DNA of 64,000 nt from Porphyra umbilicalis (Eukaryota; Rhodophyta; Bangiophyceae; Bangiales; Bangiaceae). Position numbers and translations under genes: made by a program. Position 1 is the first letter of the stretch. Every line of letters starts with the position of its first letter. The notes beneath the pieces are model-generated. The model did no database searches, was not told the DNA's origin, and saw nothing but the letters and a program-made list of their open reading frames with translations. Where the stretch lies: assembly GCA_002049455.2 (NCBI GenBank), contig KV918871.1, positions 158,282 through 222,281 on the forward strand, in the 5' to 3' direction. Below are positions 11,711-22,051 of the stretch, piece by piece.

Positions 11711-11797
11711 CAGCTGCCGCAGGGATGCCCCACGCGCGGGCGCCGCGTCCTCCCCAAGCGCCCCCACGTCGCCCGCCGACGATGCCCGGCCGCCTCA

Positions 11798-14732
11798 ATG
11801 GCCGCCTTTGCCATCCCCCCGGCGCTGCCGCGACGTCGCCCGCCTGGCGCGGCGCCCCTCCCCCCCCTTGGCCCGCTGCCCGGCCGTGGCAAACCCCCCC
11901 CGCGCCCCCTCCCCCCCCCCCCCCCGCCCGCCTGCAGACCGTTGCGGCGATGCCCCCCCCCCCCCCCCCCACGCGGCCGCGGCGGCGGCGGCGGCAGACG
12001 CGGCCGCCGCCGCCGCCGCCAATGGCGGGCCGACCGGGCACGCGACCCCCCCCCCCCCCCCCACTCCCCCACGGTCGACGTCGGTTGCCTCCTCGGCGCC
12101 GCCGCCGACGCTGTCCGCCGCGCCATGTCTGTCATCCAGCGCGTGCAAGCCGCCCGCGCCGCGGGCGGCGGCGGCACCGCGGGCCTCGGCGTGCAGTATA
12201 AGGCGGTGGGGGACCCCCGGTCGGCGCTGACGGTGGCGGATACGGCCGCGCAGCGGGCGATGCTCGGGCCGCTGCGGGCGGCCTTTCCGGGCATTGCCAT
12301 TGTCGCCGAAGAGGAGGAGGAGGAGGGGGAGGAGGGCGGCGGTGACGCCGATGCGGCGGCGGCCGCTGTCGCTGCCGCGGGGGCGGGGGCGGGGGCAGGG
12401 GCGCCCCCCGCCCCGCCGCTGTCGACCGAGACGCCCGGCGGGTTGTCGACCCCCCCGGGTCTGTCGCGGGTCCCCCTCCCCGACGTGTGCCTCTTTATCG
12501 ACCCCGTCGACGGGACGGGCGAGTTTGTCGCCGGCCGCCTCGCGTCGGTGCAAGTCCTCCTCGGCATTTCTGTCGGCGGCCGCGCCGTCGCGGGCGCCAT
12601 TGGCCTCCCCTTTCACGACGGCGCGCCGGTGGTGCTGGCGCTCGTCGGCGCCGGCGTCGTCGGCTTGCCGCCCGCGTCCCCCCCGCCGACGCCCGCCGAC
12701 GGCCTGGTGTGTACCGGCTCGGCCGCCCCCACCCACCCGGTGCTGCGCGCCGTCACCGCCACCATCGGCGCGGATACATTGCGCCCGCTGGGCGGGGCGG
12801 GGTCCAAACTCCTCGCCGTCGCGACCGGCACCGCCCACGTGGGCGTCCTCAACTTGTCGTCGTGCGTGTGGGACACGGCCGCGCACGCGGCGCTGCTGAC
12901 GGCCGTCGGCGGGGAGCTCACAGACCTCTTTGGCAACCGCCTCGTGCACCGCGTCGGCGGGCGCGTCGACCACCGGTACGGGCTGCTCGCGACGGGGGGG
13001 GGTACGCGGCCGTGGCGGGGCGGAGCCACGGTGCGCTCGCCGCGGCCATTCGCGCGGCGGGGGTGGCCGATCCGCTGCTCGGCGCGGTGGGCGTTGTCGG
13101 GCGCCCCCCGCTGGGCGAGGGGGGGGGGGGGAGGGGGGGGGGCACGCGTCGGATATCGCGCGGGACCTCGACGGCGAGCCGCTGACCGCCGACGGGCTGT
13201 CGGCGGCGCTAACGGGGGTGCCGGGGCGCGTCGCGACGTACGCCGCCCCGGAATCGACGGCGGTGCGCTACTTGATGAGCGACGCGGTGCGGCTGGTGTT
13301 GACGCCGACCCCCAACGGCGGCGGCGGCGGCAACGGGCGCGGCGACGGCGGCGGCGGCGGCAACCTCCCCCGCAGCGTCTTTTACAAGCGCGTCGTGATG
13401 GCCGACTTGCCGCACGTGCGCCTCAAGGCGGCGACGGCGCCGTACAAGCTCGCGCGCGACATCCGCTCCTACGCCACCGAGGCGGCCTTCCTCACCTCCC
13501 CCGCCGCGCGGCGGCTGGGCGCGCCGGGGGGGGGGGTGCGCCTCGCGGCCGCCTACCACGTCGAAACGACGCTCGGCGCGCGCGCCGCGGGGGCGGTGAC
13601 GGGGAGCCCCGCTGACGCGGGAGCGGCCGCCGCCGCCGCCGCCGCCGCTGCCGCCGCCGCCGCGTCGGCGTCATCGACCCCCCCCCCCTGGACGACTGCC
13701 GGTGGGCGCTGCTGCTCGCCGACTTTTCCCCCGCCGACGGGTGGGCGCAGGCGGGCCTCCTCGACGCGCCCCGCACGGGCGCGGTGTTGTCCCTCCTCGC
13801 ACGCTTGCACGCGGCCTGCTGGGTGGCGCCCCGCCCGGCGGACAGCGGCGGCGGCGGCGGCGGGGGGGGTGCGGGGCGGGATCCCCCCCACCGCCCCGAC
13901 CACGGCCTCGACGGGCGGGTGTGGGAGGTCGGCACCTACTGGGCGCCCGGCCGCCAAGCGCCCGTGACGCGCGCGTCGCTCGACGACGCGTGGGCGGCGA
14001 CGGCCGCCCGCTGGGAGGCGGCGGCGACGCCGCTGTGGGCGGCCGTGCCGGCGGGCACACGCCTGCGAACGGGCGCGTACGGGCGCGCGCTGGCCGATGT
14101 GGCCGCCGAGGTGGCTGACGCGGTGCACGGGGGGGGGGGGCGCGCTGCTTGTTGCACGGGGATGCCAAGGCGGCCAATTTCTTCTTCCGCCGGGCACGGG
14201 TCGCAGCGGGCGGCGTCGACGGCGGCAGTGACGGCGTCGGCGTCGGCGGCGGCGACGGCGGCGACGGCGGTGTCGTTGGCGACGACACCGCCCCCCTGAC
14301 GTGGGCGTCATTGACTGGCAGTGGACGGGGTGGGGCCACCCCGCCACGGACGTGGCCTACTGCCTCGCCACGTCGGCCGCGTCGGCGTGCCTCTCGGTCG
14401 ACGGCGCCTCCGAGGCCGCCTGGCTCCGCCACTACCACGCCGCGCTCGTCGACGCGCTCGTTGGCGGCGGCGTGGCTGCCGACGCGGCGTCGGCGGCGGC
14501 GCTGCTGCCGCTGCCCGACCTCACCGCCGCGTACGAGGCGGCGCTGCTCGACGTGGCGGTGCTCGTCGTGTCGTACCACTGGCACCGCATCGCCGCGTCG
14601 CCGGCCGTGTTGGCGGCCCGGGCGGGCATGACGGGGAGCAACGCGTACAATAAGAGCGTGTGGCACGCGCGCTGGCTCGTCGCCCGCACGGCCGTGTTGC
14701 TGGACCGGCGGGGGGTGGACGGCGCGGCGTGA
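11798..14732 (+). CDS. Fused inositol-monophosphatase-like / APH-type kinase-like protein, frame broken at G/C runs
   Basis: The N-terminal half has the inositol monophosphatase/3'(2'),5'-bisphosphate nucleotidase fold signatures. SALTVADTAAQRAM precedes an acidic loop, the metal motif DPVDGTGEF is near 12499, and WDTAAHAALL...GGELTD is near 12870. The C-terminal half looks like an aminoglycoside/choline/ecdysteroid-kinase-type phosphotransferase. It shows an N-lobe lysine motif (FYKRVVMADLPHV), the hinge-like WALLLADFSP, the catalytic loop LLHGDAKAANFFF near 14150, and the metal motif VIDWQWTGWGHP near 14310. The frame must shift at 12994-13002 (G9), 13119-13142 (G-rich), 13678-13688 (C11), 14129-14140 (G12) and 14291-14296 (C6). 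ATG 11798 is chosen because it follows the transposon end and gives an Arg/Pro/Ala leader that could be an organelle transit peptide. The substrate is unknown. It could be one gene with sequencing indels, or a pseudogene. Confidence 0.7.
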
Positions 14733-15783
14733 GGGCGCGGGTGTCGGCGCGTGGTGGGGGTAGGGTGCGCCGTGGAAGGGTTGGCCCTGGACCCCTGAAA
14801 AACGGGTGTCTATTCCAGGTGCGTCCGTTGGGTGGCCATCCACAGAGGTAGTGTCAGTGCCGCTCGACCGCTCGCGCGCCGCCCCGCGTGTCCTTCAATG
14901 CCGCTCTGCTGCATCCGTGTGGCAGGGGAGACCGGTTTGAGGACGGGCGGTCAAGAACACAAAACAATGCCACGCGAGGCAACGCGCGCAGCATGGGGCT
15001 TACCGCAATGACCACCACCACCTCGTCCTCTGGACCCCCCACGCCGCCCGCCTTGACGCAGCCGCCCCCCATAGCATAGTGCCCGTCTTGCCGGGCGAGC
15101 GGGTAACTGCCACACGGGCAGTCCGGCCAGCAGCGCCTGTGACCGAGCCATCCGTGCAGCCGCATCGGAAATGTTCACAGACACGACCCCCGTCGTGGTG
15201 TCCACCGTCACCAGCAAAACAGGCGCTGCGTCAAGCGGGGGCGGGTGGGGTGCTGCAGCACCCCGGCACCCAGCTGCATCTGCACTGAGCACCTCGTGCC
15301 ACGAGGTGCACTGCGCTGGTATGGACGTGGGAGGGGACCGGCCTGGGAGAGAAGACGCGAGTGACACGTGGCCGATCGACTTTACTCGCTAGGATTCCTC
15401 CTTACTGACTTGTAGACCCCCTGTTCGACAGCCAACGAGCTCGGGAGTGGTGTCAGTTCGGACCGGGAACTTCGCCGCTGTGCTCCGCGACTTGGTCGTC
15501 AGCGCCTCTGTCCGGCGCGGCTCTTTCGTCCCCTGTGCTCGTGGGCTCACCCCGTCCCACTCCTGCTGCCGCCACATCCATTCATGCTCCTGCCACCCAA
15601 GCTTATTTTGGCCTCTCCGAATCCCTTCGTATCACGTTTTTTGGCCCTCGTCACCGCCCCTTTTGCCTCACCTCCGCCTCCGTGCGCCGACGCGTCAGCG
15701 TATCCCTGCGGGCCTGCTCCTGGTCCGTGGTCCCTCCCGCCGGTCCCACACGCCCCATCGTAGACGCTTTCCTTCCCCTCACC
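14733..15783. other. Intergenic; possible unrecognised minus-strand exon
   Basis: No gene is firmly supported. On the minus strand an open segment at about 15225-15004 is bordered by an acceptor-like pyrimidine tract with CAG and a GTAAGC donor. It would need a frame change near the C6 run at 15065-15070. The rest would contain the promoter of the gene at 15784. Confidence 0.3.
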
Positions 15784-16596
15784 ATGCACTCTGCTGGAAC
15801 TCGAGCGTCCATCCTATCCTCCTATGCCATTGGCGGGGTGTTTTTGCTGGCCATCGCCATTGCCGTGGCGCCGACGCTGTATGCGCCGCGCCTCCCTGAC
15901 GTGAGCGTGCGGGTCAACTCGCTAGCTTTTTTGTACGTTTGTACGGACATGTTGGGGAGATTGGCTGATGTGAATGGGGTTGGGGGGGAGACAGGGCGGC
16001 ACAAGGTGGGTAGTCCGGGACGCCTCGCTGCCCACTGCGGTTCCGTTGTGGCGTTGCGGGCGGTACCTGGCATGCGCTGGTGCATACGGCGGGTGCACGA
16101 GGTGCTGGGGACTCACACTGTGCACGCTGTTTGTCGTAAATATCTTTGCTCTCCCCTGCCTCTGCTGTTAATGCCGTGTCTTGTCCGACTGCCTCGCGCA
16201 CCCCCTCTGCTCTCACCCGCGAGTAGGCGTTACCTCCCCGCGGAGGAGTGCGACCAGGCGTACATCGCGCTGGACATCAACGCGGATCTCCGCCCCCTCT
16301 TCCACACCAACACCAAGCACGTCTACGCCTACGTTACTGCCGCGTACGCCAATTCGACGACGCACGTGCGCAACGAGGTGGTGGTGTGGGACCGCATGAT
16401 CAGCAGCCGCGAAGCCGCAGACGTCAAGGTCGCCAAGGGCTGGGTCAAGTACAGCCTCAAAGACTGGGGCGTGGGGCTGCGTGGAGCTCCCGTGCGCCTG
16501 TGGCTGCGGTGGAGTTTGATGCCCCGCATCGGAGGGCTTGCGTACGGCGGCATTGAGGGGGAGCCCTATACAATGCCAGTCGAGTACACGCAATGA
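15784..16596 (+). CDS. SPC3: Signal peptidase complex subunit 3 (SPC22/23 family)
   Basis: This is a non-catalytic subunit of the ER signal peptidase complex, needed for cleavage of signal peptides from secreted and membrane proteins. Exon 1 is 15784-15932 and exon 2 is 16227-16596. They give 172 residues, close to the roughly 180 usual for the family. The start ATG opens with MHSAGTRASIL and a single N-terminal membrane segment (residues about 12-32). The lumenal domain has the family pattern ALDINADLRPLFHTNTKHVY, then VTAAYANS, NEVVVWDRMI and VRLWLRWSLMPRIG. The 294-nt intron has donor GTACGT and acceptor TAG; the alternative acceptor GAG at 16223 would add one residue. The upstream in-frame extension to 15535 is rejected because the family starts at the membrane anchor. 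It is transcribed towards the minus-strand UBC12 gene, leaving 324 bp between the stop codons. Confidence 0.9.
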   Translation: MHSAGTRASILSSYAIGGVFLLAIAIAVAPTLYAPRLPDVSVRVNSLAFLYVCTDMLGRLADVNGVGGETGRHKVGSPGRLAAHCGSVVALRAVPGMRWCIRRVHEVLGTHTVHAVCRKYLCSPLPLLLMPCLVRLPRAPPLLSPASRRYLPAEECDQAYIALDINADLRPLFHTNTKHVYAYVTAAYANSTTHVRNEVVVWDRMISSREAADVKVAKGWVKYSLKDWGVGLRGAPVRLWLRWSLMPRIGGLAYGGIEGEPYTMPVEYTQ

Positions 16597-16920
16597 GTGG
16601 CGAGCCCATGGGGGGGAGGGGTGCGTCGGGCACAGGGGTGTCCTCAACGTTCAACCGGCGCGAGGGACCTATGACACGGAATTCTAAGGAGCAATCTGAA
16701 AAGAAGAACTGCAGCTGAGCTCGCCACAGCCCGAAGGTGACCATTGGCAAGGCACCTCCACAGACGCTGCGTCTCGTACATGTACACAAACAAAAGAACA
16801 GACCACCCAGCCAAGCGCCCAAAACGTTGACTCACCCCCCCCCCAAAAAAGAGACAATGCAACAGTACAGAACAGTGGCAGCGAGGAAGAGAAAAAGGAG
16901 ACAAGGGGAGAAGTCGCACC
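16597..16920. other. Convergent 3' flanks of SPC3 and UBC12
   Basis: No ORF is supported. The stretch would hold the 3' ends of both neighbours. A C10 run lies at 16838-16847. Confidence 0.5.
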
Positions 16921-17829
16921 TTAGACGACCTTATCAAAGCGCACTCCCCCCACGTAGCCGCCCCTCAAGCTCGTCCTCACCTGCCGCTCCCATGACGCGC
17001 CCCCCACCTTGAGCGCCTCGGCGGCCTCTGAGTTGAGCGGGTCATCCGCGTTCGGCTCCAGAAACAGCAGCTGCAGGCCGTACATTACCGCCGACAGCGT
17101 CAGCACCGGCTTCCAATCCTGCCGCAGGATGTTGAGGCAGACGTGGCCCTCCAGGTCAATGTTGGGGTGGAACACCTTGGTGTCGCAGTGCACTTTGGGC
17201 GGCGAGTGCGGGTACCCATCGGGGATCGTGATGGTGAACTTGAACGTTCCGGGGTAGTACGGGCCCTCGGGGGGGGAAAGCGAAAGCGCCAGGTGCATCA
17301 TGTCCGACGCGCCGTTGGGGAAGGAGAGGGACATGGACGGCGGCATATCAATATCGGTGATATCTATCGAAGCCCATAAAAGGAAGAGGGTAAGGAGATT
17401 CATGACGAGGAGCGCGAGGCAAGTCGAAAGACGGCAAGTCAAGCCAGGGGAAGAAGGAAACAGGACAGCAGGACAAGCAAAGCCATCGAGCAATTCGAGA
17501 AGGAGGTTAGTCGTCGAGAACGAAAGCGACACAGACGAGCACGACCAAACCGTCTGATGTATGCCCTACACAGCCTCTCGCGGCCGCATGCATTTGAGAG
17601 GCAGAGGCACATGTCCGACCTAGAGTGCTACCGACTGCTCCGCGCCAGTACCCCACGGCGCCGACGCCAGCCAACTGCAACCGATGTCGTCCAGCCACAC
17701 TTAGTCAATAAACATACCCTTTTGGGCCCGTAGCTGACCAGCGCGGAGGCGTCGAGCGGGCGCCGCCCCCCCCGCTGCGGCGGCGCCGCTCTTGTCCTTG
17801 TCCTTGGACTGCTGCTTGAGGGAGAACAT
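16921..17829 (-). CDS. UBC12: NEDD8-conjugating enzyme E2 (UBC12/UBE2M)
   Basis: The enzyme takes NEDD8 from the NEDD8-activating enzyme and passes it to cullins, switching on cullin-RING ubiquitin ligases. Exon 1 is 17829-17718, the intron 17717-17364 (354 nt, GTATGT...TAG), and exon 2 is 17363-16921. The joined product has 184 residues, against 183 in the human protein. The N-terminal docking peptide starts MFSLKQQ and is followed by a Lys/Asp/Ala-rich linker and AGQLRAQKD. The UBC core has GYPHSPPKV, the HPN motif in VFHPNIDLEG, and catalytic Cys113 in GHVCLNILRQDWKPV. It ends with LLFLEPNADDPLNSEAAEAL and a RTSLRGGYVGGV tail typical of this subfamily and not of ordinary ubiquitin E2s. The splice phase (one base in exon 1) and total length agree exactly. 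It is convergent with SPC3. Confidence 0.95.
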
Positions 17830-18736
17830 GCTGCCGCGATGTCACACGCCTCCACAGGCGCAGGCGAGTTGTAAAACGTAGCCCGTTTGGATACAGTCGG
17901 GTGGGCGGTGCAGGGAGGAAGCACCTACGAGCAGGAGGACTCGGTGCGGATGACGAGGCCCTCTGCAGCCGCGTCGTTCAGACCGGCGGTCGTCACTTGA
18001 AAAGTGGAAGCCGGTCGTAGTGCCCCCTGCTTCTGCTGCAAAAAAAAATTACATGGGGGCCACAATTGACAAAAGAGAACTGTTCTCTGTCGTCAAGAAG
18101 CCTGGGGAAGTAATTAAATAAACCTCTACGTTCAGCTCGAATGGATACTTCTTCGAACTACGAAAGTACATTTGCTCCGCGCCTGCCTGAAAAGCTACTG
18201 AGCGCAGGTCCAGCACCGCTCGTTCCTACGACCTGGTGAGCGACGCAAACACCGCGTTCACACGATTAACGCGGCTGAAGTATATTCATGTAGCGGCGAA
18301 GAGGGCAGTGACTGTGTTGAGTGACGTCTCGGGCAACATGCCCTTCAGTACTCAAAGAGAAGGCAGGAAGGAACAGCAGAGGCACTCACTACGAACTCTC
18401 GTTATAGAGCTGTAGTTGTTTTTTGACGACGTCTTCTAGGACGATCGGCATGTGCTCCACACTACTGAGAGTCACTCAGGTACAGTGGCATTCTGAAACA
18501 GAGTGATGCCAAAATGGGATAGGGAGAGACGGCAAGGACCATGAAGCGGTGGATGAGCTCCAGTTGTAGCAACGCTCACTCACTCCATGCTCATCATCGG
18601 TACTCCACTGTCCAAAGTAGCCCGGGGTTGCTCTTTTCTCTCTCTCACCTCCGCGCGTCAAGCCTTCCACGGCTGATGGTCTCAGGCCCGTTCGCAGACT
18701 CGCATAACGCTGGTTCGCATAAACATACCGCCGCCC
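17830..18736. other. Upstream region of UBC12; no gene seen
   Basis: The region has no convincing ORF. It should include the UBC12 promoter. An A8 run lies at 18040-18047. Confidence 0.4.
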
Positions 18737-18750
18737 TGATTGGCCAATCA
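18737..18750. promoter_or_regulatory. Palindromic double CCAAT box
   Basis: TGATTGGCCAATCA is a perfect 14-bp palindrome holding a CCAAT box on each strand. It lies 10 bp before a long hairpin and about 280 bp before the SAP-domain ORF, so a promoter role is plausible but inferred. Confidence 0.35.
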
Positions 18751-18760
18751 CGGATCAGGA

Positions 18761-18817
18761 GTTATATAACGTTATGACATACGCGAGCGGCTCACGTATG
18801 TCATAACGTTATATAAC
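18761..18817. repeat. 27-bp-arm near-perfect hairpin
   Basis: Arms 18761-18787 and 18791-18817 (GTTATATAACGTTATGACAT...) match at 26 of 27 positions with a 3-nt loop. The AT-rich TTATATAACGTT word repeats within the arm. Confidence 0.9.
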
Positions 18818-19026
18818 GTTATACAAGTCCGATTCTGCGCACATTTGGTCAACCGATTACATGAGGAAATCTGTACTGGCGTCAGTTCGGGTGTCCGCTC
18901 GGACGATCCAACAACCGCATTCGTCTGGCACGGACCTCACCGCGTCATCACACCGCTTCCCGCACCGACCACCTAACCGAACCACCACCCCAATCGTTGC
19001 TGTGCCACGCTCCCATCTTTTCCAGC

Positions 19027-19155
19027 ATGACCTCTCGAGTCACTTTTAAGCACCTCAAGGAGGAGCTGCGACGCCGAGGCCTGCCAATTCATGGCGCCAA
19101 AAACGCTTTGTTGGAGCGCTGTCGTACGAATGGCGTCTCGCCACTGTCAGTGTAG
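19027..19155 (+). CDS. Small SAP-domain ORF
   Basis: A 42-codon frame from ATG 19027 to TAG 19155 is almost entirely a SAP motif, a helix-extended-helix DNA-binding fold. It reads VTFKHLKEELRRRGLPIHGA, then KNALLERC. SAP domains bind AT-rich DNA and sit in chromatin proteins and in some transposases. Alone it is too short to be a typical SAP protein. It may be the first exon of a spliced gene (GTGTAG or GTAGCT just before the stop could serve as donor), a fragment, or a real microprotein. It lies 210 bp after the hairpin at 18761-18817 and upstream of the Harbinger-type genes, so it could belong to a mobile element. No continuation was recognised. Confidence 0.5.
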   Translation: MTSRVTFKHLKEELRRRGLPIHGAKNALLERCRTNGVSPLSV

Positions 19156-20550
19156 CTCCCGCCGCCGAAATATCGAAGCGCATCGCGATCCACACATCGG
19201 GTGGCACGCCGAGCCGAGAAAGGCGCGGCCACAAATTGTCAACGAGGTCAAAAAAAGCGCCAAGGGGCATGCGCATAGCTCGATGAAATTTGCGCCCGTG
19301 CCTTGATTATACATACATCAGAAAAAGAGACACGGGCGGGGGTGTGGTACCGGGAAGGGAAAACAATGCCTCTCTGGGCATACACGGCGCCTCCTACCGT
19401 GGTGACAAACTGACCATGGCGCAGGATGGAGGCAGGGTCCATGGCGACAAGCGGGGGAAGGGGGGTCCACTCGGGCGGGAGCACCTGGTGGGGACCAAAC
19501 ATGTGGGGTGAGGGGCAGGGAGTGCGTTGCAACCTGAATGGGCGCCGACCGACTGCTCTGCCGAGCGATTCTCTGACCTCCGCCGTTCGCTTCACCCACT
19601 CTTTTCTCTGGTTTTCTTTCACAGCAGAAAGCGCTACGACCACAACAAGCACGTGCACGCGCCGCCGGTGAGGGGCGGGGTGAGTTCATCAAGTGACGCC
19701 GGTCGGGGGGCGGGGTGCGTTTATCACGCGACGCCGGTGGTGGGGCGGGGTGCAGTCATCACGCGACGCCGGTCGAGTGGCGGGGTGCGTTCATTGAAGC
19801 CATGCACACACAGCACAATGAGCGCACATCGTGAGCGGGTCAGTACATGATTGGGGGGGACATCGTGGTTGCGCGTCCAACGTGCAGTTGTCAGCTGTCC
19901 GACTCACGCACGCAAGCTCGCCACTCCCGTCAGTTTCCAACTCCTTTGTTTTCTATTTTTCTTTCCTTTCGTCTGGTACCTGCACGGTCGCGCCAGGCCC
20001 CTGACATATATCCGTGCAAGCACAAGCAGGGTTTATTTATCCCTCCCGCACAACGCACCGTCTATGAATCGGACTTGCCACACACCCGCAGGACCGATTT
20101 GCTTCCGCCCTTTTGCTCCCGCCCATCTGCCTTACCACAGTGAGCCCTGGTGGATGCGAGGCACGGCCTCGGTGGGGCGCCGTCGCGGGTGTTTTCTAGG
20201 GCACGTGCGGTTGAGAGGTTCTACGGGCAGGGCGGTAGGGGAGTGCCTCGAGGCTGGCGCCGACCGCACTGCTGTCGGACACCTTTCCGCCCTCCCCCGT
20301 TGACTGAGGCACGAGCCGCCGGCCCCGCCGGCCGGGCTGCTCAAGCACCATGTCGGTAGGGGGGGCGGCGCCGGCGGTAGCTCGCAGTGGTGCGGCCCTG
20401 ACCGGAGAGGGGGAGGGGGGGGGGGGGGATGCCGCGTGGCCGTTGCTCCAACCGCCGTACCCGCTGCTGCACCAGCACAACATGCACACGAGATGGGCGG
20501 GGGGGGTTGTTGGGACGAGCGATTGAGAACCCGCCGGTGTCCAGTCACCC
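19156..20550. other. No gene seen apart from a short tandem repeat
   Basis: ORFs on both strands (for example 19248-19692 minus and 19851-20303 plus) have no recognisable domain. The tandem repeat at 19660-19799 is listed separately. A G-run at 20411-20429 precedes the gene starting at 20551. Confidence 0.35.
19660..19799. repeat. Four tandem 35-bp units
   Basis: Units of the form GACGCCGGTCG...GGCGGGGTGCGTTCATCACGC start at 19660, 19695, 19730 and 19765. They differ by a few bases each. Confidence 0.85.
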
Positions 20551-21872
20551 ATGTTCACCAAGCACGAGTATAACCGGCTGTTCCATGTGATGGCCATGCC
20601 CAACATTGCTGAGGGCATCGTTGCGACGAAGGGTCCCCTCTCGCGGCAGAAGCTCGACGCCGGGGCGGCCAAGCACGACCGATGGGCCACCCTCGTAGCG
20701 CCCCACTTCAACAACCCTGGCAAGAAGTTCATGACGCCGGCGTGCTTGTCTGCTTACGACCTTAACCCCAACCTGCACCCGTACATACGGTCTGGTACTA
20801 AGCTCAAGGCCCAATTCGCAGAAGTAAGCCTGGGCCAAACTACTAGTTGTTTCATTTTTACACGCCTTGCGCACTGCAACTTACGGCGTTGCCAACTTTC
20901 TGCCTGGAGCACACACTAACCCCATTATGCCCCATGTTTTTGTTTGGCTCTGCTACTGTCCTCTCTCGTCTGTATGCTTCTAATTGGCACTTCTGATCAC
21001 TATCGGAACAGAAGAGTGCCAAGTTCGGTCCAGTTATGGTCAAGTTCAACCAGAGCGGCAACCACTGCCCCGATTTCCGGAGGTACAACAACGGTGACTC
21101 CGTGCTCCATTATATGTACGTTATGTATGAGGACAACCAGATGCTGATGAAGCTGACAGATAAGGAGATTGACGGGGGAGTCGGGACAGAGAGCTCCATC
21201 GGCTCCGCCGCGTCTCCCACTGGAGCCCTTGGGCGTCCGGCCGTGGCTGCGCGCACCAACACGCTGTCCAAGCGGCTGAGCCGCGAGCGGAACGAGGCGC
21301 TGTCGTCGATGGCGGAGTCCTCGGCCATGATGGCCGACTCCTCGCGTCGCCGAGCCGCGGCCAAGACCGTCGAGGTGCTTTCGGCATCGCTCAGTGCAGC
21401 GCGCAAGGCCCACAGTTCCAACGTCGTCATCCAAGCCATGGAGGAGCAGCTGCTGAAGTGTATCAATGAGTGCTCTGCGGGGCCTCCGCGCAAGCACGTT
21501 CGTGACGACGCCGCCGCAGAGGGGGTGGGGGGGATGGGGGGTGCACGGCGACGGGTGTGCATGACGCAGGGGGTGATACTGCTGGCCGGGAAGGCTCCGT
21601 GCGAGGGGGTGGTGGTACTGAGAGCGACCACGAGCACCAGCGCCCGGCAGGCGGGAGTGGCGCTGGGTCGGGGAGTGGATATGGTGACGATTACGACTCG
21701 GTGGGAGCTACCCTTGATGATGAGACGGACTCTTTGCTGGGCGGGGGTGTTTGTGGAGATGCTGCGGGTGTTGGCGGGGGCACAGGGGATGCTATTGATC
21801 AGAGCGTCCTGGATGACTGGGTCATTTTACCTAGCTCTGGGTGGCGGGAGCGTGCGAGGACCGGCCGCTTGA
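20551..21872 (+). CDS. Probable Harbinger-associated accessory protein, two exons
   Basis: Exon 1 is 20551-20823, the intron 20824-21011 (GTAAGC...CAG, phase 0), and exon 2 starts at 21012. The conserved-looking part is MFTKHEYNRLFHVMAMPNIA in exon 1, continuing in exon 2 with KFGPVMVKFNQSGNHCPDFR and SVLHYMYVMYEDNQMLMKL. A Ser/Ala/Arg-rich, partly coiled region follows. I have seen similar proteins beside Harbinger-type transposases in protists, and PIF/Harbinger elements usually carry a second DNA-binding ORF. That link is inference; no Myb/SANT motif was identified. After about 21519 the G-rich run appears to change frame: the +2 frame from 21557 gives an acidic tail containing DDYDSVGATLDDETDSLL and DQSVLDDWVILPSSGW, which looks more natural than the nominal frame. 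The exact 3' end is uncertain. The gene converges on the transposase at 22052. Confidence 0.55.
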
Positions 21873-22051
21873 GACTAATACTGCCGTGTGTGGGGGAGGC
21901 TGTGATTGATTTCTTTTCTTTTGCGCTCAGAGTAACAAGTGAGGCGAACAATACTCGTGCGTGTTATTTAAATGAAAGGCACATACGGACGCACCCGCCC
22001 GCTCTCCTCGACCACCTGCGTCATACGCCGTCGCAGATCCGACCCGCGGCC

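Noticed and set aside
11552..11797. Upstream in-frame extension of the phosphatase-kinase gene
   Set aside because: It would read through the terminal repeat of the element at 10239-11710; ATG 11798 lies beyond it.
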